This document shows positions 46,529-57,187 of a stretch of DNA of 64,000 nucleotides, in pieces. Numbering within the stretch: the first letter of the stretch is position 1; every line of letters starts with the position of its first letter. The notes under the pieces were generated by a model. The model saw only the letters and a list, made by a program, of their open reading frames with translations. It did no database searches and had not been told where the DNA came from. The stretch is taken from contig CM033108.1 in the NCBI GenBank assembly GCA_019321725.1, positions 18,613,799 through 18,677,798 on the forward strand. The letters run 5' to 3'. This DNA comes from Paulownia fortunei (Eukaryota > Streptophyta > Magnoliopsida > Lamiales > Paulowniaceae). A program made the position numbers and the translations under genes.

Positions 46529-46775
46529 TAGAGTGTATGTGGGTTATGAATTATGTGTTGAATGATGTATCTTCCTCATTTGTGTGATGTAATTGTATGT
46601 ATATAGTGTATCTAATAGAGTATCACATAGTGTGTGAGGGTGTAGTAGTGTATAACAAGAAAGATTCAAGACAAAGATTAGATTGTCACTTTTCCCTTAA
46701 AATTCTGCACATATTTTTTTTCCAGCATTGGACCACTAGCACTGCGGCATGAGGTACCCTGTTCTTCGGGCGCTG
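46529..46775 (-). mobile_element. 5' LTR of element E, part 2 (inverted)
   Basis: In reverse complement it reads like 57660-57895 of the E 3' LTR (GGGTACCTCATG, TTTCTTGTTATACAC, ACACCCTCACACAC). It fills exactly the gap between part 1 (ends 31833) and part 3 (starts 52874). Confidence 0.85.
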
Positions 46776-47586
46776 TGATAAGTGCATATTTTTACATATT
46801 TTGTATCAATTCCTGTCTTTCTTTCTTTGTTCTTCTTAAGATTAGGTTTTTATTAATGTTTTGTGTGTGATAGGAGTTTGGGAATCAAGAGATTGAAAAT
46901 GAGCCAAAACGAAGTTGAAACAAGCATTTTTGGGCCAAATCTCATTAACACGGTGCCACTACGGAAGTTTTTATATTTTGGGAATACCTTTCTGATCTAA
47001 AGCCCTATTGACCTAATTTTTAGCTCATTGGGAAGATAAATGATAGATCTACAATATATCTCAATTCAATTGATTTCAAAGAGAAATATTTGGTTAAAGA
47101 GTCAAAAGTGCACTGAAACTTCCAAATATGACAGTCTTAGTATTTTTGGCATAACTTTCTGGACAAATGTGATATTGATCTGATTCAAGTAGCTAAAGAA
47201 ATCTAAGAGATAGGACTACAATTGTTTTGCAGACACAGAAAGTCAATTTATCCTAAAAAGAGGTCAGAAATTAGTTGAAATGGGCTGAATAGTGTTAGAA
47301 TGTTGAACTTAAGGAACAAATACAGCTGCGACCGCGCCTAGGCGCTATCCGTGTATCAAAATTGATTTATTTACTTGGAGTGGTGACAAGTGGCCCTTCA
47401 CACCTTTTGGCACATGCTTTTGATATGTATACACAAGATACATATATCACACCACACACATTACACACTTTACTCACTTTACAACAAATCACAACACACA
47501 TTACTCACTTTATAACAAATCACAACACACCTTACACACTTTACAACAAATCACAACACCATCTCATACTTTTTGAAAGGACACTA
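46776..47586 (+). mobile_element. 5' LTR of element H, 5' portion (displaced by inversion)
   Basis: Starts TGATAAGTGCATATTT and aligns with the first 811 bp of 43423-45264, stopping at GGACACTA. The LTR continuation TCCTCTCAACACAC is at 40701 and below on the minus strand. The end of the piece is a minisatellite of ACTTTACAACAAATCACAAC-like units (47465-47570). Confidence 0.88.
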
Positions 47587-48481
47587 CCCCAAAACTTATT
47601 TCTTTTGTTGTATGTAATGGGGGTCTATTTGTTTTAGAAAGTTCAAATCATACACCTCAATTCATAATTTCTTCATTTTCATCATTTTTCAATCTTTTCG
47701 TCTCTTTGTTTTTTGATTCTTCTTTTTTTAATATAACAATTCATTCAAAAATGATTGTATAAATGAGATGAAAAATGGTAGAATATTGAATTTTTTTCAT
47801 AAAGCTCGATAATGTGTATAGACAAAGAATTATTTCAGTAGGCTCAAGAGGGGACACTAGGGAATAATTCAAGTATAGGTTAGCTTGAAAGGCTCAAACA
47901 GTCCAAAAATGGCCTACATCATTTTCTTAATACTATGCCACCTAGGATTTCGCCTCGACTAGTTATCAAGCAAGTTCTAGAGGTTGGTGGGATCATGTAG
48001 GAAATAATTAGACCTCATAAACTATCTCTAAATAATTAAATGTAACTCAACAAACTACTTAGTGCATCAAGATTCACATAACCTAATAAAGTAAATAAAA
48101 TCAATTTTTTATGTTTAGACATGCAAACAAGCGTATATATTCTAATATTCACTTTTTTTTTACATGCACATTGTTCATCACTAAACTTGACAATCAATAA
48201 ACTAAACAAATCAATAAATCAAAACAAGCTACAAATAAACATTAAATGTCTCAAACAACAAGGCAATTATCCTAAACTTCCTCCCAAACTTAATATAAGC
48301 ATTGTCCTCAATGATTGAGAGAATTGTAAAATTAGAGGACTTTCCTGAAAATGGGTGGTGTTCTTTTGGATAACAACTCTGCTGTTTTTTTTTTTTTTTG
48401 GGATAACAATCATCATGATAAAACAACACACTAATAACAAGAAATAAAACAACACACCCAAAAACAAGAAAAGAGAGCTTG
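47587..48481 (-). mobile_element. 3' noncoding region of element I
   Basis: No coding sequence. On the minus strand, it follows the conserved motif at 48482 and leads to the inversion breakpoint; the rest of the region is at 40702-41227. Short frames (for example 48121-48318 plus) have no recognisable content. Confidence 0.7.
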
Positions 48482-48503
48482 GGTTGCCTCCCAAGAAGCG
48501 CTT
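48482..48503 (-). other. Conserved post-pol motif of element I
   Basis: Reads AAGCGCTTCTTGGGAGGCAA then CC on the minus strand, close to the copies in H (34091-34112) and E (55401-55420). It lies only about 40 bp behind the stop of the remaining coding region. Confidence 0.75.
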
Positions 48504-48534
48504 TGTTTAAAGTCTTTAGCTAAACTATCTTCTT

Positions 48535-49015
48535 TACTCATCCCGAATCTAAAAATAAGTGTTTATCATACCACATCTTTGTGTGCTCTAAGAGTGTAGG
48601 TGATCCTTCCGGATAGGCAAGGCAAGGATGATCCGGAGTAGCATCAAGGGCCTTTTGGACATCAACAAGTGTATCCTCTATTACTGTGAATGGTCTTCCA
48701 AATATGGTAAAGATGTACCTATCTTTTTCCATATTAAAAATGAAAAAAATCTATAGAGCACAAGAATTGGTCACCATTGCCAAGTGTATCTTGAGTCGCC
48801 CTACTAGGCCTTGCTTCATCTAGTTCATGCTTTCTGAAATTAAACAATGAAATTGGATTAGTACTTACATCTAGATCATATAATGTTATTTCACAAGTAG
48901 AGTTTCTAATTAAATAGAGGATAATGAAACTCCCTGAATTAGTTAGCACTTGAGGTGGCTTCTATTGCAAGATGGCATTGTACTTTTCAATAGTTTCGCA
49001 CTCCTCGATTTGTTG
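48535..49015 (-). pseudogene. Element I protease remnant fused to a short pol tail
   Basis: The minus strand shows the protease lead-in PPQVLTNSGSFIILY, then the active-site region YDLDVST near 48862-48885, where related elements have CDLGASI: the aspartate is kept but the glycine is Asp. FGRPFTVIEDTLVDVQKALDA follows (open frame 48538-48732), then LLEHTKMWYDKHLFLD, which resembles the integrase C-terminal segment (ERTKRWHDKHI-like). RT, RNase H and the integrase core are absent between these. The same arrangement occurs in element E. Confidence 0.78.
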
Positions 49016-49018
49016 ATG

Positions 49019-49483
49019 TTAGATGGCTTTGTAATGCTCTCTTGGATTGATTTCCATTTCACTTGGAAAGTTTTTTTTATGTTTTTGAGCATTAATTTCA
49101 GTAGCAACTTGTCCGATTTGATTTTCTATTGAATTCATTTGAGCTCCTAAACTTGAAGCTAGCTGCCCTAATTGAGTCTCAATGTTGTCTATCTTTGCTT
49201 CATTCTTATTAAATTGGGCTCTTGTTTCGCAAATGAAAGTGCTTAGCAAATCTTCCAATGATGGTTTTTTCTCAACTCTGGTTTCCATAAATGTAGTGCT
49301 AGTGGATGAATCCATTCTTTGAGAAGCTCCATAAGAAGTCCAAGCTGTAAATTAGTTAGAAAGAGAAGAAGTTTGGGCACCTAGTTGTGTAAATGAGTCT
49401 ACTTCAAGAACACCGGTAACCTTTTTAATGGAAGACCTCTCGAAAGGCTATTGATAGCTATAAGTAGCCATCGCCTCAAGACT
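49019..49483 (-). pseudogene. Element I gag C-terminal remnant
   Basis: A minus-strand frame starts MATYSYQ near 49483, with stops, and continues in the 98-codon open frame 49019-49315. That frame is the typical Athila/Tat gag C-terminus: KPSLEDLLSTFICETRAQF, then heptad-like NKNEAKIDNIETQLGQLASSL and GQVATEINAQ, and PREHYKAI. The N-terminal capsid domain and zinc knuckle are missing. Predicted coiled coil by the heptad pattern; no catalytic role. Confidence 0.82.
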
Positions 49484-49618
49484 CCTAGCCTTATGAATAC
49501 AGATACATTTAACCCAATCCAAGGCAAGACATCGTCAAAATATGAAAGTATGTAAACAATAATCTAAACGAAAATCAAGACTAAGCCATAACAATATTAA
49601 TGCAATTATGATAAACAA

Positions 49619-49636
49619 TCCCCGACAACGGTGCCA
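49619..49636 (-). other. Primer-binding site of element I (tRNA-Asp type)
   Basis: On the minus strand TGGCACCGTTGTCGGGGA, two changes from TGGCGCCGTTGCCGGGGA, six bases after the LTR end. Confidence 0.92.
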
Positions 49637-49642
49637 AAAACT

Positions 49643-51225
49643 TGTTCATGAAATATTTTGCAAACCACAAGTACATGGTGTCAAATTTTAATACAACAGT
49701 AAGTTGAGTATCGTATCTACAAGGATTGTAATCAAAAATTGCAGCAAGTATTGTAGTTCAAATAGTCCTAATTTTATCAAGAAAATCAAGTGATGATTGC
49801 TAAACAAAATAAAATAAGATAAAAAAATGTAAAGACGAGTGGAGTTCTTAGAAGTAATACAACAAACACCTTATGAATAAGAAATTCTAGAGAAATAACT
49901 CACCTAATTATCACCTATGTTCTTCCTTCCAAAACATACTAATTCAAGTCAACAACACAAGTAGGTTAAGAATTCCTAAGTTTATCAATCCCCTCTCTTG
50001 AGTTCAAATTGATTATAAGTTCTAATATAAATTTCAATATCTCTATAAAAAACTCAAGAATAAAACTCTACAAAAGTTCAATAAAACTTCAAAGGTTTCA
50101 TAAGCTTCTCAACTCTATAATTCCTAGGTTATGCTATCTTTATAATCATGTACAATCTTCTCTCTCTCGAGTATCGAATATCATACATCAAACACTCTTA
50201 ATTAATGGTAACTTAATCAAGATGTAATACTAAACAAGATAACACAAACAAGATGAATTACTTGAACTAATATTGTTTGAAATTCAAAACATAGGATCAA
50301 ATAAGATTACATCATCCTCTAGAAAGAAAGTTTAGTTCATCATATATGAATATAACTTCAAGAAATACATAAGAAAGAACATGAAAATTGTTCACCAATT
50401 TATAAAGTGAGGGTAATGGTTGAAGCTCTCCTTGTCTCCAAGAATGGCTTTATTATCTTCAAGAATAGCTCTCTTCTCACCATGAATGGCTCCTTCTGTC
50501 CAGCATGCTTCTTTCTATCCAGAACACCTTCCCACGTCCAAGAATACCTTTGGAGGCTCTTTGGGGTCCTTAAAATCAGATGGGAGAATCCCTAAATAGG
50601 GCAAAAAACCCATTTTACCCCTTTTATCCGCTTGGCAATGCGTAGGCGCTGACTGGATAGCCTGGTATGGTAAGGTACTGAACTTTCTATCTTTAGCATC
50701 TGCAGCCATTTTAAACCACTTTTTTACCACTTTCTAGTCCGAATAGCTTTTGGTGTCTGCATAATAATTGTGTCTCTATGTCTTGTCCTTCCATAGGCAC
50801 TTCAATCAACTAAATATGACATCTTTGGAGATATTTATGCTTCAAATACCATGATGTATCATAGCAGAATTCAGCCCAGTGCTGATCTTGAACTCAGTTT
50901 TGCTTATTGATATTGATAGAATTAAATTTTGTGCTACACACAAAATTATAGATATATCTCTTGGATTTATAGTGGTTCAAGAATCAAGTCAAAATCATAT
51001 TTAAGCAAAAAGTTATGATTGAAATACGAAACCTGCCATCAGTAGCACCACAATTCAGATTCTTCAACATTTCAACCAAGCTTTAGTTTTTTTCCATTTT
51101 CTTCTCTTTTTGTCATTGCCTACAAAATTTCAAAGTAAATGCATAAAAAGTAGCAAAAACACTTGCAAACAAACCAAATATTAATCAAAAGGTATATGAA
51201 TTATTGGTATAAAAATAATTTATCA
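49643..51225 (-). mobile_element. 5' LTR of element I (1.58 kb)
   Basis: On the minus strand it runs from TGATAAATTATTTTT to CATGAACA. It is the partner of 41228-42834 in the opposite orientation. It inserted into a B-type LTR: flanking AAAGA (51226-51230 reversed) pairs with GAAGA at 42835. Confidence 0.88.
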
Positions 51226-52371
51226 TCTTTCCACCAACGACGTCAATAAGGTCACAATCAAGTGATCCACCCTCTCGTGACCACCAGAGGCACACCCCTT
51301 GTCAACCCCTGTGATCCTCCAATAAGTAATACTTACGGCGCCCCAAAATATCATATAAATAAGCCACACAGGCCTTGGTACACTAGTAGTGGCCAATCAA
51401 AATATTTTCTTTTTTAAAATAACGTCATGCATGCAAAAACCTCAACGGTGAGCACATGTTATGCATGGACTTGTAAATGTTGATGAATAGCATGTTCAAT
51501 GACACAATAGATCCTATGTCCCATCATCCAAGCAACATATGCACTGTAAGGTATGTATAATACTCACAATACACCCATCAAGACACAAGGATCACATTTA
51601 ATATAGATAATACACGAAATACTATGTCCATGCATTGTAGTTACAAATGGATTTTCACTTACCTTTCACCTTTGATGTCATACTGAAGGTTAATAATATT
51701 CTCCTCCCTAACCTTAAATATAAAGCAGCCTATAAAAGTATAGCGTATTAATTTTCATTTTTAATCAATAGGTTTACTATATCAAATCTCATAATGGATC
51801 TTAAATCTTAAATTTAATTAATAATTAAACCTCAAAATTTATACTTCAACCTAATCAGAATCTTTTAAATAGCTTAATTTCTCATATCGAATTTATTCTA
51901 ATATTATCTAATTGATATTTTATAATCCCGGTAACCAATCCCTCAATTTAATTAGCTCCTTCATCCAATTAATACAAGATAACAAAATCAAATCTTTGTA
52001 ACTAACTTAAAATTAAAGGTGTATATTAATTATTGTCTCACAGGTAGATAACTAGTTAACTTAAATTAAAAGCTTTCTTTCAAATTAGAAATAAACGGCA
52101 TAAATGTGTACTTTTATCCGTACAAAATAAGAAGAGACTTACCCAAAATTTCCTCAAATTCCTACCGTTGAAATTTGTTGGAGCACCCTCCATTTTCTTT
52201 TTTTTTCTCTTCTTTTTTCTTTTCCTTTTTTTGCTGTCGTGTGTGTGTGTGTGATGTGTGGTGTCTTTTATTTAGATAATTTAGGTGTTTACCGTGTATG
52301 TATTTTTTTCTCCTGCCGTGTGCGTGTGTTTGCATCCTTCATACCAATTTACTTCATAATTAAAGAACTCT

Positions 52372-52425
<54 letters not shown>

Positions 52426-52873
52426 ATACTACACACAATACATATATATATGAATATTTCGTAATTGTTTATATATATATGAATATTATATTTATATATA
52501 TATAATTAGTACATAATATTTTTGATATTTATTTATAAGCCCCCAAGTTTATTTTCTAATACGAATTTATACCTTCTTAATTTAATATGATAATGTCCTA
52601 GTGACTCTTATACTTCTAATGTTACCACGTGTAACCTAATAATATCTGATAGTTGACACATAAATCCTTGTATCTTAGTACAAACTCAACCACTTAGGTT
52701 AAAGAATTTGGAAACTAATGTCGAGTGACAACTTCAGAAGTTTAATTATTGAAAATGTCGTATAAAATATAGTGCATTATGAAATAACAATTAAAAATAC
52801 AAATGGCACATATGTAGCATGAAATGTATGAACTATATTGGTCAGGTGAGTAGCGCGAGACTCGGGTATTATA
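51226..52873 (-). mobile_element. Solo B-type LTR, 5' half
   Basis: Same orientation as the B1 LTR and alignable with 2290-2730 and 4600-4666 of it (CACCAGAGGCACACCCC, CATGTTCAATGACACAA, CATTGTAGTTACAAATGG-like, GGGTATTA). It ends GGGTATTATA at 52873, followed by the target duplication TTCTA. No internal region of a B element is present in the nest, so this was a solo LTR when element I hit it. An (AT)n run sits at 52379-52422 and pyrimidine-rich stretches near 52196-52235. Confidence 0.82.
52379..52422. repeat. (TA)n microsatellite
   Basis: About 22 uninterrupted TA dinucleotides inside the B-type LTR; shorter TATATA runs follow to 52502. Confidence 0.95.
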
Positions 52874-53896
52874 TTCTACACCTAAATTCTCACATACTTT
52901 TTCTCCCTACCCAAAACACACATTTTTCCATATTTCTTCACACACCACACATGGAACACACAAACCCATTACCCATTCACCAAGGAGTTTGGGATTTGAG
53001 GACAAGAAGAGGAGGAAATTCATTAGGCATTGAAGATTTTGAAGAAGAAGTTAAGAATCACTTAGTGGTTGTAATCTTCTCCTTTAATTTCTTCTTTCAT
53101 TTTGTTTAGCTTGAGAAATTTGTAAGAATCATGATGTTGGAAAACACTTGGTGTTTGCTTAATTTCAATATGAACTAATTTACTTTTGTCAAGGCTTGGA
53201 AAGTTGTTTCTATAAAGTTGTGAATTGTTAACTTGTATGTGATGTGGATGATTATTGATTTGTGATGAGCATGTACTGTGTGTTGAATGCATCTTGAAAT
53301 TTGGCCAGTTTTGAGATCACCCTTGTTGTTGTGATTGAGACTAGGAGGTATTATCACAACAAGTGCTCGTGTAGTGTATGTTGTGGGCTAGGTCACTACA
53401 GAAATATAGGAATTAGCACACACAGCAATCATAGACTTGACCGTCAAAAGCTAGATGAAATCAAAAAGCTTAATGCGTTATTAGATAGCTTACTTGTATA
53501 GGAATATACTAGTTGCTTTCTAGTAATAGATGTGGTACATCTTAGAAAAGAGTATCATATAAAATTAGAATTCCTGTTGTCACATAATTCAATATCAATT
53601 CTAATCACTAACTTGTAAGAATTCACAATGCAATAGAATGACAATCCAATGTTTGAGTCTCCTTAATATTGAATTCAATCCTCTAGTCTCCTTAGGTTTT
53701 AGTTACTTTTGTTAAATTTAGTAGTTATCGCATTTTAATTCAATCACCAATACAATCGTTCGGTTAAATATAGCATAGTTAATCTATATTTGGTACTCAC
53801 ATACGCACTCTTAAGGGACATGATACTCTACTTACTCTTTATTACTTTTTTGACACTGTGCACTTGCAGTTTCTACCACTCATTTTGGGGTCACCA
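52874..53896 (+). mobile_element. 5' LTR of element E, part 3
   Basis: Aligns with 57885-58907 of the 3' LTR and ends GGGGTCACCA six bases before a primer site. The three parts (31370-31833, 46775-46529 reversed, 52874-53896) sum to about 1.73 kb, the length of the 3' LTR (1.72 kb). Confidence 0.88.
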
Positions 53897-53902
53897 AGTT
53901 TT

Positions 53903-53920
53903 TGGGGCCGTTGCTGGGAA
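53903..53920 (+). other. Primer-binding site of element E (tRNA-Asp type)
   Basis: TGGGGCCGTTGCTGGGAA, three changes from the tRNA-Asp-type site, right behind the 5' LTR. Confidence 0.9.
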
Positions 53921-54063
53921 GTGTGTTTTTATGTGATATCAAAGTTGATTGTCTAGTTGTCATTTGCTAATTTTGCTTGATTTATTTTTGTTTTCTTTCT
54001 ATTATTTTTGTTATTTTATTCTAGTTTACTTTAGTTGTTTTATTTGTTTATATAGGAGGCACT

Positions 54064-54890
54064 TTGTTAGATGTAATGACAATGTATACACATTATTGTC
54101 TGACTGAATGTGCCATGTCAATGGGGACTTTTGGAAGTCAAGAAGTAGATCCCCTTGAAGTATTAACCTCCCAAATTAATACCTTGTCTATTAAGATTAA
54201 TAGATTTTCAACACATGCCACTCGTACATCCTTTGCAATGCAAGAGTCGTATGATGATTTTCTTGAAATAGCAGAACACGAAATGAGCAATCCATGGGCA
54301 ACACCACAGGTTGATCATGTTCAATATATGTGAGATTACAATGAGCAACATGACACTCTTTTCCCCAACACGTGCAATCAAGGATGGAAAGTTCACCCAA
54401 ATTTCTCTTGGAAAAATGATCATAATATGACATAGTGGGAACCTACTTATCCATCTTAAGAAAAGGAGTCAAATCTTAAATAAATACTAACTCAAATCAT
54501 GATGAATACCGAGGCTAGATTCCAAAATGCATCAACATCACTTTAGGATTGGAACTTAGTGAACTGAGTAGTAGACTAGTTGATGAGCAACTAGCAATCT
54601 TACCTTGCACATTTGAGGTAAATGAAGTGGGGGAAGAGCGTGGAAATATTAATATTTTTGACAAGTAATGAAGAGTTAGAATCCCCCTTGAGAATTGATG
54701 AATTGGGCAAGAGTGGACAAGAGGATACAACACAAATACCTATTGTGGAAGAGGAAGAAGGCCTTGTTGTAATTCAATCAAGCCCTTCCCAAGAGCTATT
54801 ATCAAAAGCTTCTTGCCCTCAACTTTTAGAAAATAGCAATGTTGTGTCAAACTCAATGGTGGATAAGGAGGACATCCTCTCACAACAATA
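54064..54890 (+). pseudogene. Element E gag C-terminal remnant
   Basis: The open frame 54064-54333 (89 codons) begins near the gag interdomain segment: GSQEVDPLEVLTSQINTLSIKI, then WATPQVDHVQYM. After a stop it continues with NTCNQGWKVHPNFSWKND, the asparagine/aromatic-rich gag C-terminus. The frame 54622-54891 is glutamate- and serine-rich and leads into the protease. The capsid domain and zinc knuckle expected in an autonomous Athila/Tat element are missing, as in element I. Confidence 0.8.
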
Positions 54891-54894
54891 ATAA

Positions 54895-55365
54895 TTGGAG
54901 GAGTACGAATCTATTGAAAAGTGCAATGTCATCTTGCAAGAGAAGCCACCTCAAGTGCTTACCAATTCAGAGAGTTTCATTATCTCTTATTCAATTGGAG
55001 ACTCTACTAGTGAAATAACATTATGTGATCTAGATGCAAGCATTAATTCAATATCATTGTGTAATTTCAAGAAGCATACATTAGATGAAGCAAGGCATAC
55101 TAGGGTGACTCAAGATATGCTTGGGAATGGTGACCAATTCTTGTGCTCAATAGATCTTTTCCTCTTTAATAAGGAAAAAAATAGGATTATCTTTACCATG
55201 TTTGGTAAACCATTCGCGGTTATAGGGGATACACTTATTGATGTCCAAAAGGCCATTAATGCTATCTAGATCATCCTCGCATTACCTATTCGGAAGGATC
55301 ACCTATACTCTTAGAGCACACAAAGGCATGGCATGATGAACACTTATTTTTAGATTTAGAATGAG
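54895..55365 (+). pseudogene. Element E protease remnant fused to a short pol tail
   Basis: The 124-codon open frame 54895-55269 reads EKPPQVLTNSESFIISYSIG, then CDLDASINS near 55024-55044 (relatives: CDLGASIN), DLGNGDQ-like residues, FGKPFAVIGDTLIDVQKAI. In the next frame LLEHTKAWHDEHLFLD ends the coding region near 55362. The active-site glycine is replaced by Asp, as in element I, and the same deletion removes RT, RNase H and the integrase core. Such a protein could not support transposition; the element must have used enzymes of relatives. Confidence 0.82.
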
Positions 55366-55400
55366 TAACGAAGACAGTCGGGCTGACGACTATAAACCAA

Positions 55401-55420
55401 GCATTTCTTGGGAAGCAACC
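55401..55420 (+). other. Conserved post-pol motif of element E
   Basis: GCATTTCTTGGGAAGCAACC, about 36 bp behind the last coding residues; preceded by GGGCTGACGACTATAAACCA. Same location and sequence as in I and H. Confidence 0.72.
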
Positions 55421-57171
55421 TAAGCCCTTTGTTTCCTTTGCTTTCGAATAATTTCTTAGTTTTTGAAGTATGTACCCTTTCTAGATTTAGGCATGTCTAG
55501 TTTTCTTTTATTTGGCTATTGAATTACTTTGTTTATGTTTGTGTTCTCACTTGTATGTATAGCACATGTGCTTTCATGTCTCCTTTTTCTTGTATAGATG
55601 GACATCTCCTTAGTGATACTTATGGATCTTCCATAGACTCCAAGGGCATCATCTATTAAAAAGAGGATTTTTCTATTCCCCCATTATATGCTTTATTTCT
55701 TTAAACAATGAGGATAATGTTAATTTTAAAAGTTGGGGGTAGGATTCATATTTTGTGTGTTTGAGCTTTATGTGAAAAACTGAACTAAGTTTTTTCTATT
55801 TTTGTTGAAGCTTTGTGTGTGAATTGTATATGTTGTCTGTGAAGAAAGTCCAAGAGCAAGCATATGTTGTTTACAAACTTAGTTGAGTTCATGTTTTGTG
55901 ATTAAATAAATAACTTGATTACCTATTGTCTATGATGATACCTAATTGATACTATATAGAGTCTTGAGGAAAGAAAGATTGTTAGTCTTTTAACATGGAG
56001 ATTTTTGTGTGTATTTGATCTTTATCATGAATGATGATTTTTTATTGAGCACGTTGTGTCGAAATCTTATGAATTATGTGCTACTTGGTGTGGTGTTGGA
56101 TTGTGCTTTCAATGAGGTTAATTGGTCATTGGTGTTCTAGAATTTGCTTGATTACTCTTTGAGGCAGAATCCTAGATAACTAGCAAACTTGAAAATGATT
56201 TAGGCCATTTTTGAATCGTTTTTACCTTTCAAGCCTACTATGATCGCATTTGTATTCATTAGTTGCCCTTTTGAGCCTTTTTCAAAGAATGACATGTGCA
56301 ATGCATATGAATGACCACTATCTGACTTCATTTCTTGAAACTCGCTACACCTACCCTTTACAGCTCGAAAAACCAATGATTGCCCTTAAGAGAGCTTAAG
56401 GTGTGACATTTTATGCACAATCTTATCAAAGGGTCATGTGGAGTCATGTTGAGGGTATGAAAGAGTCAATTTAAGGGTATGAGAAAGGAAAATGTGCGGA
56501 AAATAAATCAAAATTCATGTTGATGAAAAGAATCAAGTTTGGGGGTTGTGAAAGCAAAAGAATAAGAAATGAAGCCCTGAGAGTCATAAAAAAAAAGAAA
56601 AAAAGAAAAAAAGGGATAAAAAATTGCAAAAAAGAAAAAAAGTTGTTGAAAAAGAAAAGAAAATAAGAGTATCAATCCCAAGGGAAAGAGGAAGAGAATT
56701 GGGGAAGAAACAAAGAAATAAGGAGAGTGTGACTCTATGTGCAAAGACTTTAGGCTCTTTTACTTTGTTAATTTCTATCCTTCTTTGTAAGTCAATACCT
56801 AGGCCTTACATTACAAGCTTATTGAAGTTCTTTTGATCTAAGTTTGCAAGTGTCTACATTAGTGGAGAAGTTGCATGAAAAGCAAACTTATAGAACACCT
56901 AGAACTCCATTGCTTAGATCATGAGAGTCATTGGTTGTAAAATTCATACCTAAAATGCATGCATAAAACTTAAGCTTGACATTTCACACACACATTTTGA
57001 ATTCATGACTAGATTGATGAATCACAAGTTTTGTAGTGTCATTTGACTTGTTTTGTGACTAATAAATATTGATGAGTCATTTGAATTGATTGATCAATCT
57101 TAGTAATTCATGATCAAAGTATGAGCCTATGATTGTTTGATTTTGAGTTTTGGTCGAGGACAAGCAAAAGG
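55421..57171 (+). mobile_element. 3' noncoding region of element E
   Basis: About 1.75 kb without credible coding sequence. It has a purine run of A and G at 56588-56720 and the phrase CAAGTTTGGGGGTTGTGAA near 56524, typical of Athila/Tat 3' spacers. The short open frames on either strand here read through the purine run and are low complexity. Confidence 0.7.
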
Positions 57172-57187
57172 AAAGTTTAGGGGTAGT
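57172..57187 (+). other. Polypurine tract of element E
   Basis: AAAGTTTAGGGGTAGT immediately before the TGATAGG start of the 3' LTR, behind GTCGAGGACAAGCAAAAG. Confidence 0.88.

Noticed and set aside
52379..52502. Possible replication origin or matrix-attachment signal in the TA-rich stretch
   Set aside because: A plain (TA)n microsatellite inside an LTR; nothing else supports a function.
56508..56836. Frames on both strands across 56508-56836
   Set aside because: They read through a long A/G run and give low-complexity Lys/Glu or Phe/Leu products in a 3' noncoding region.
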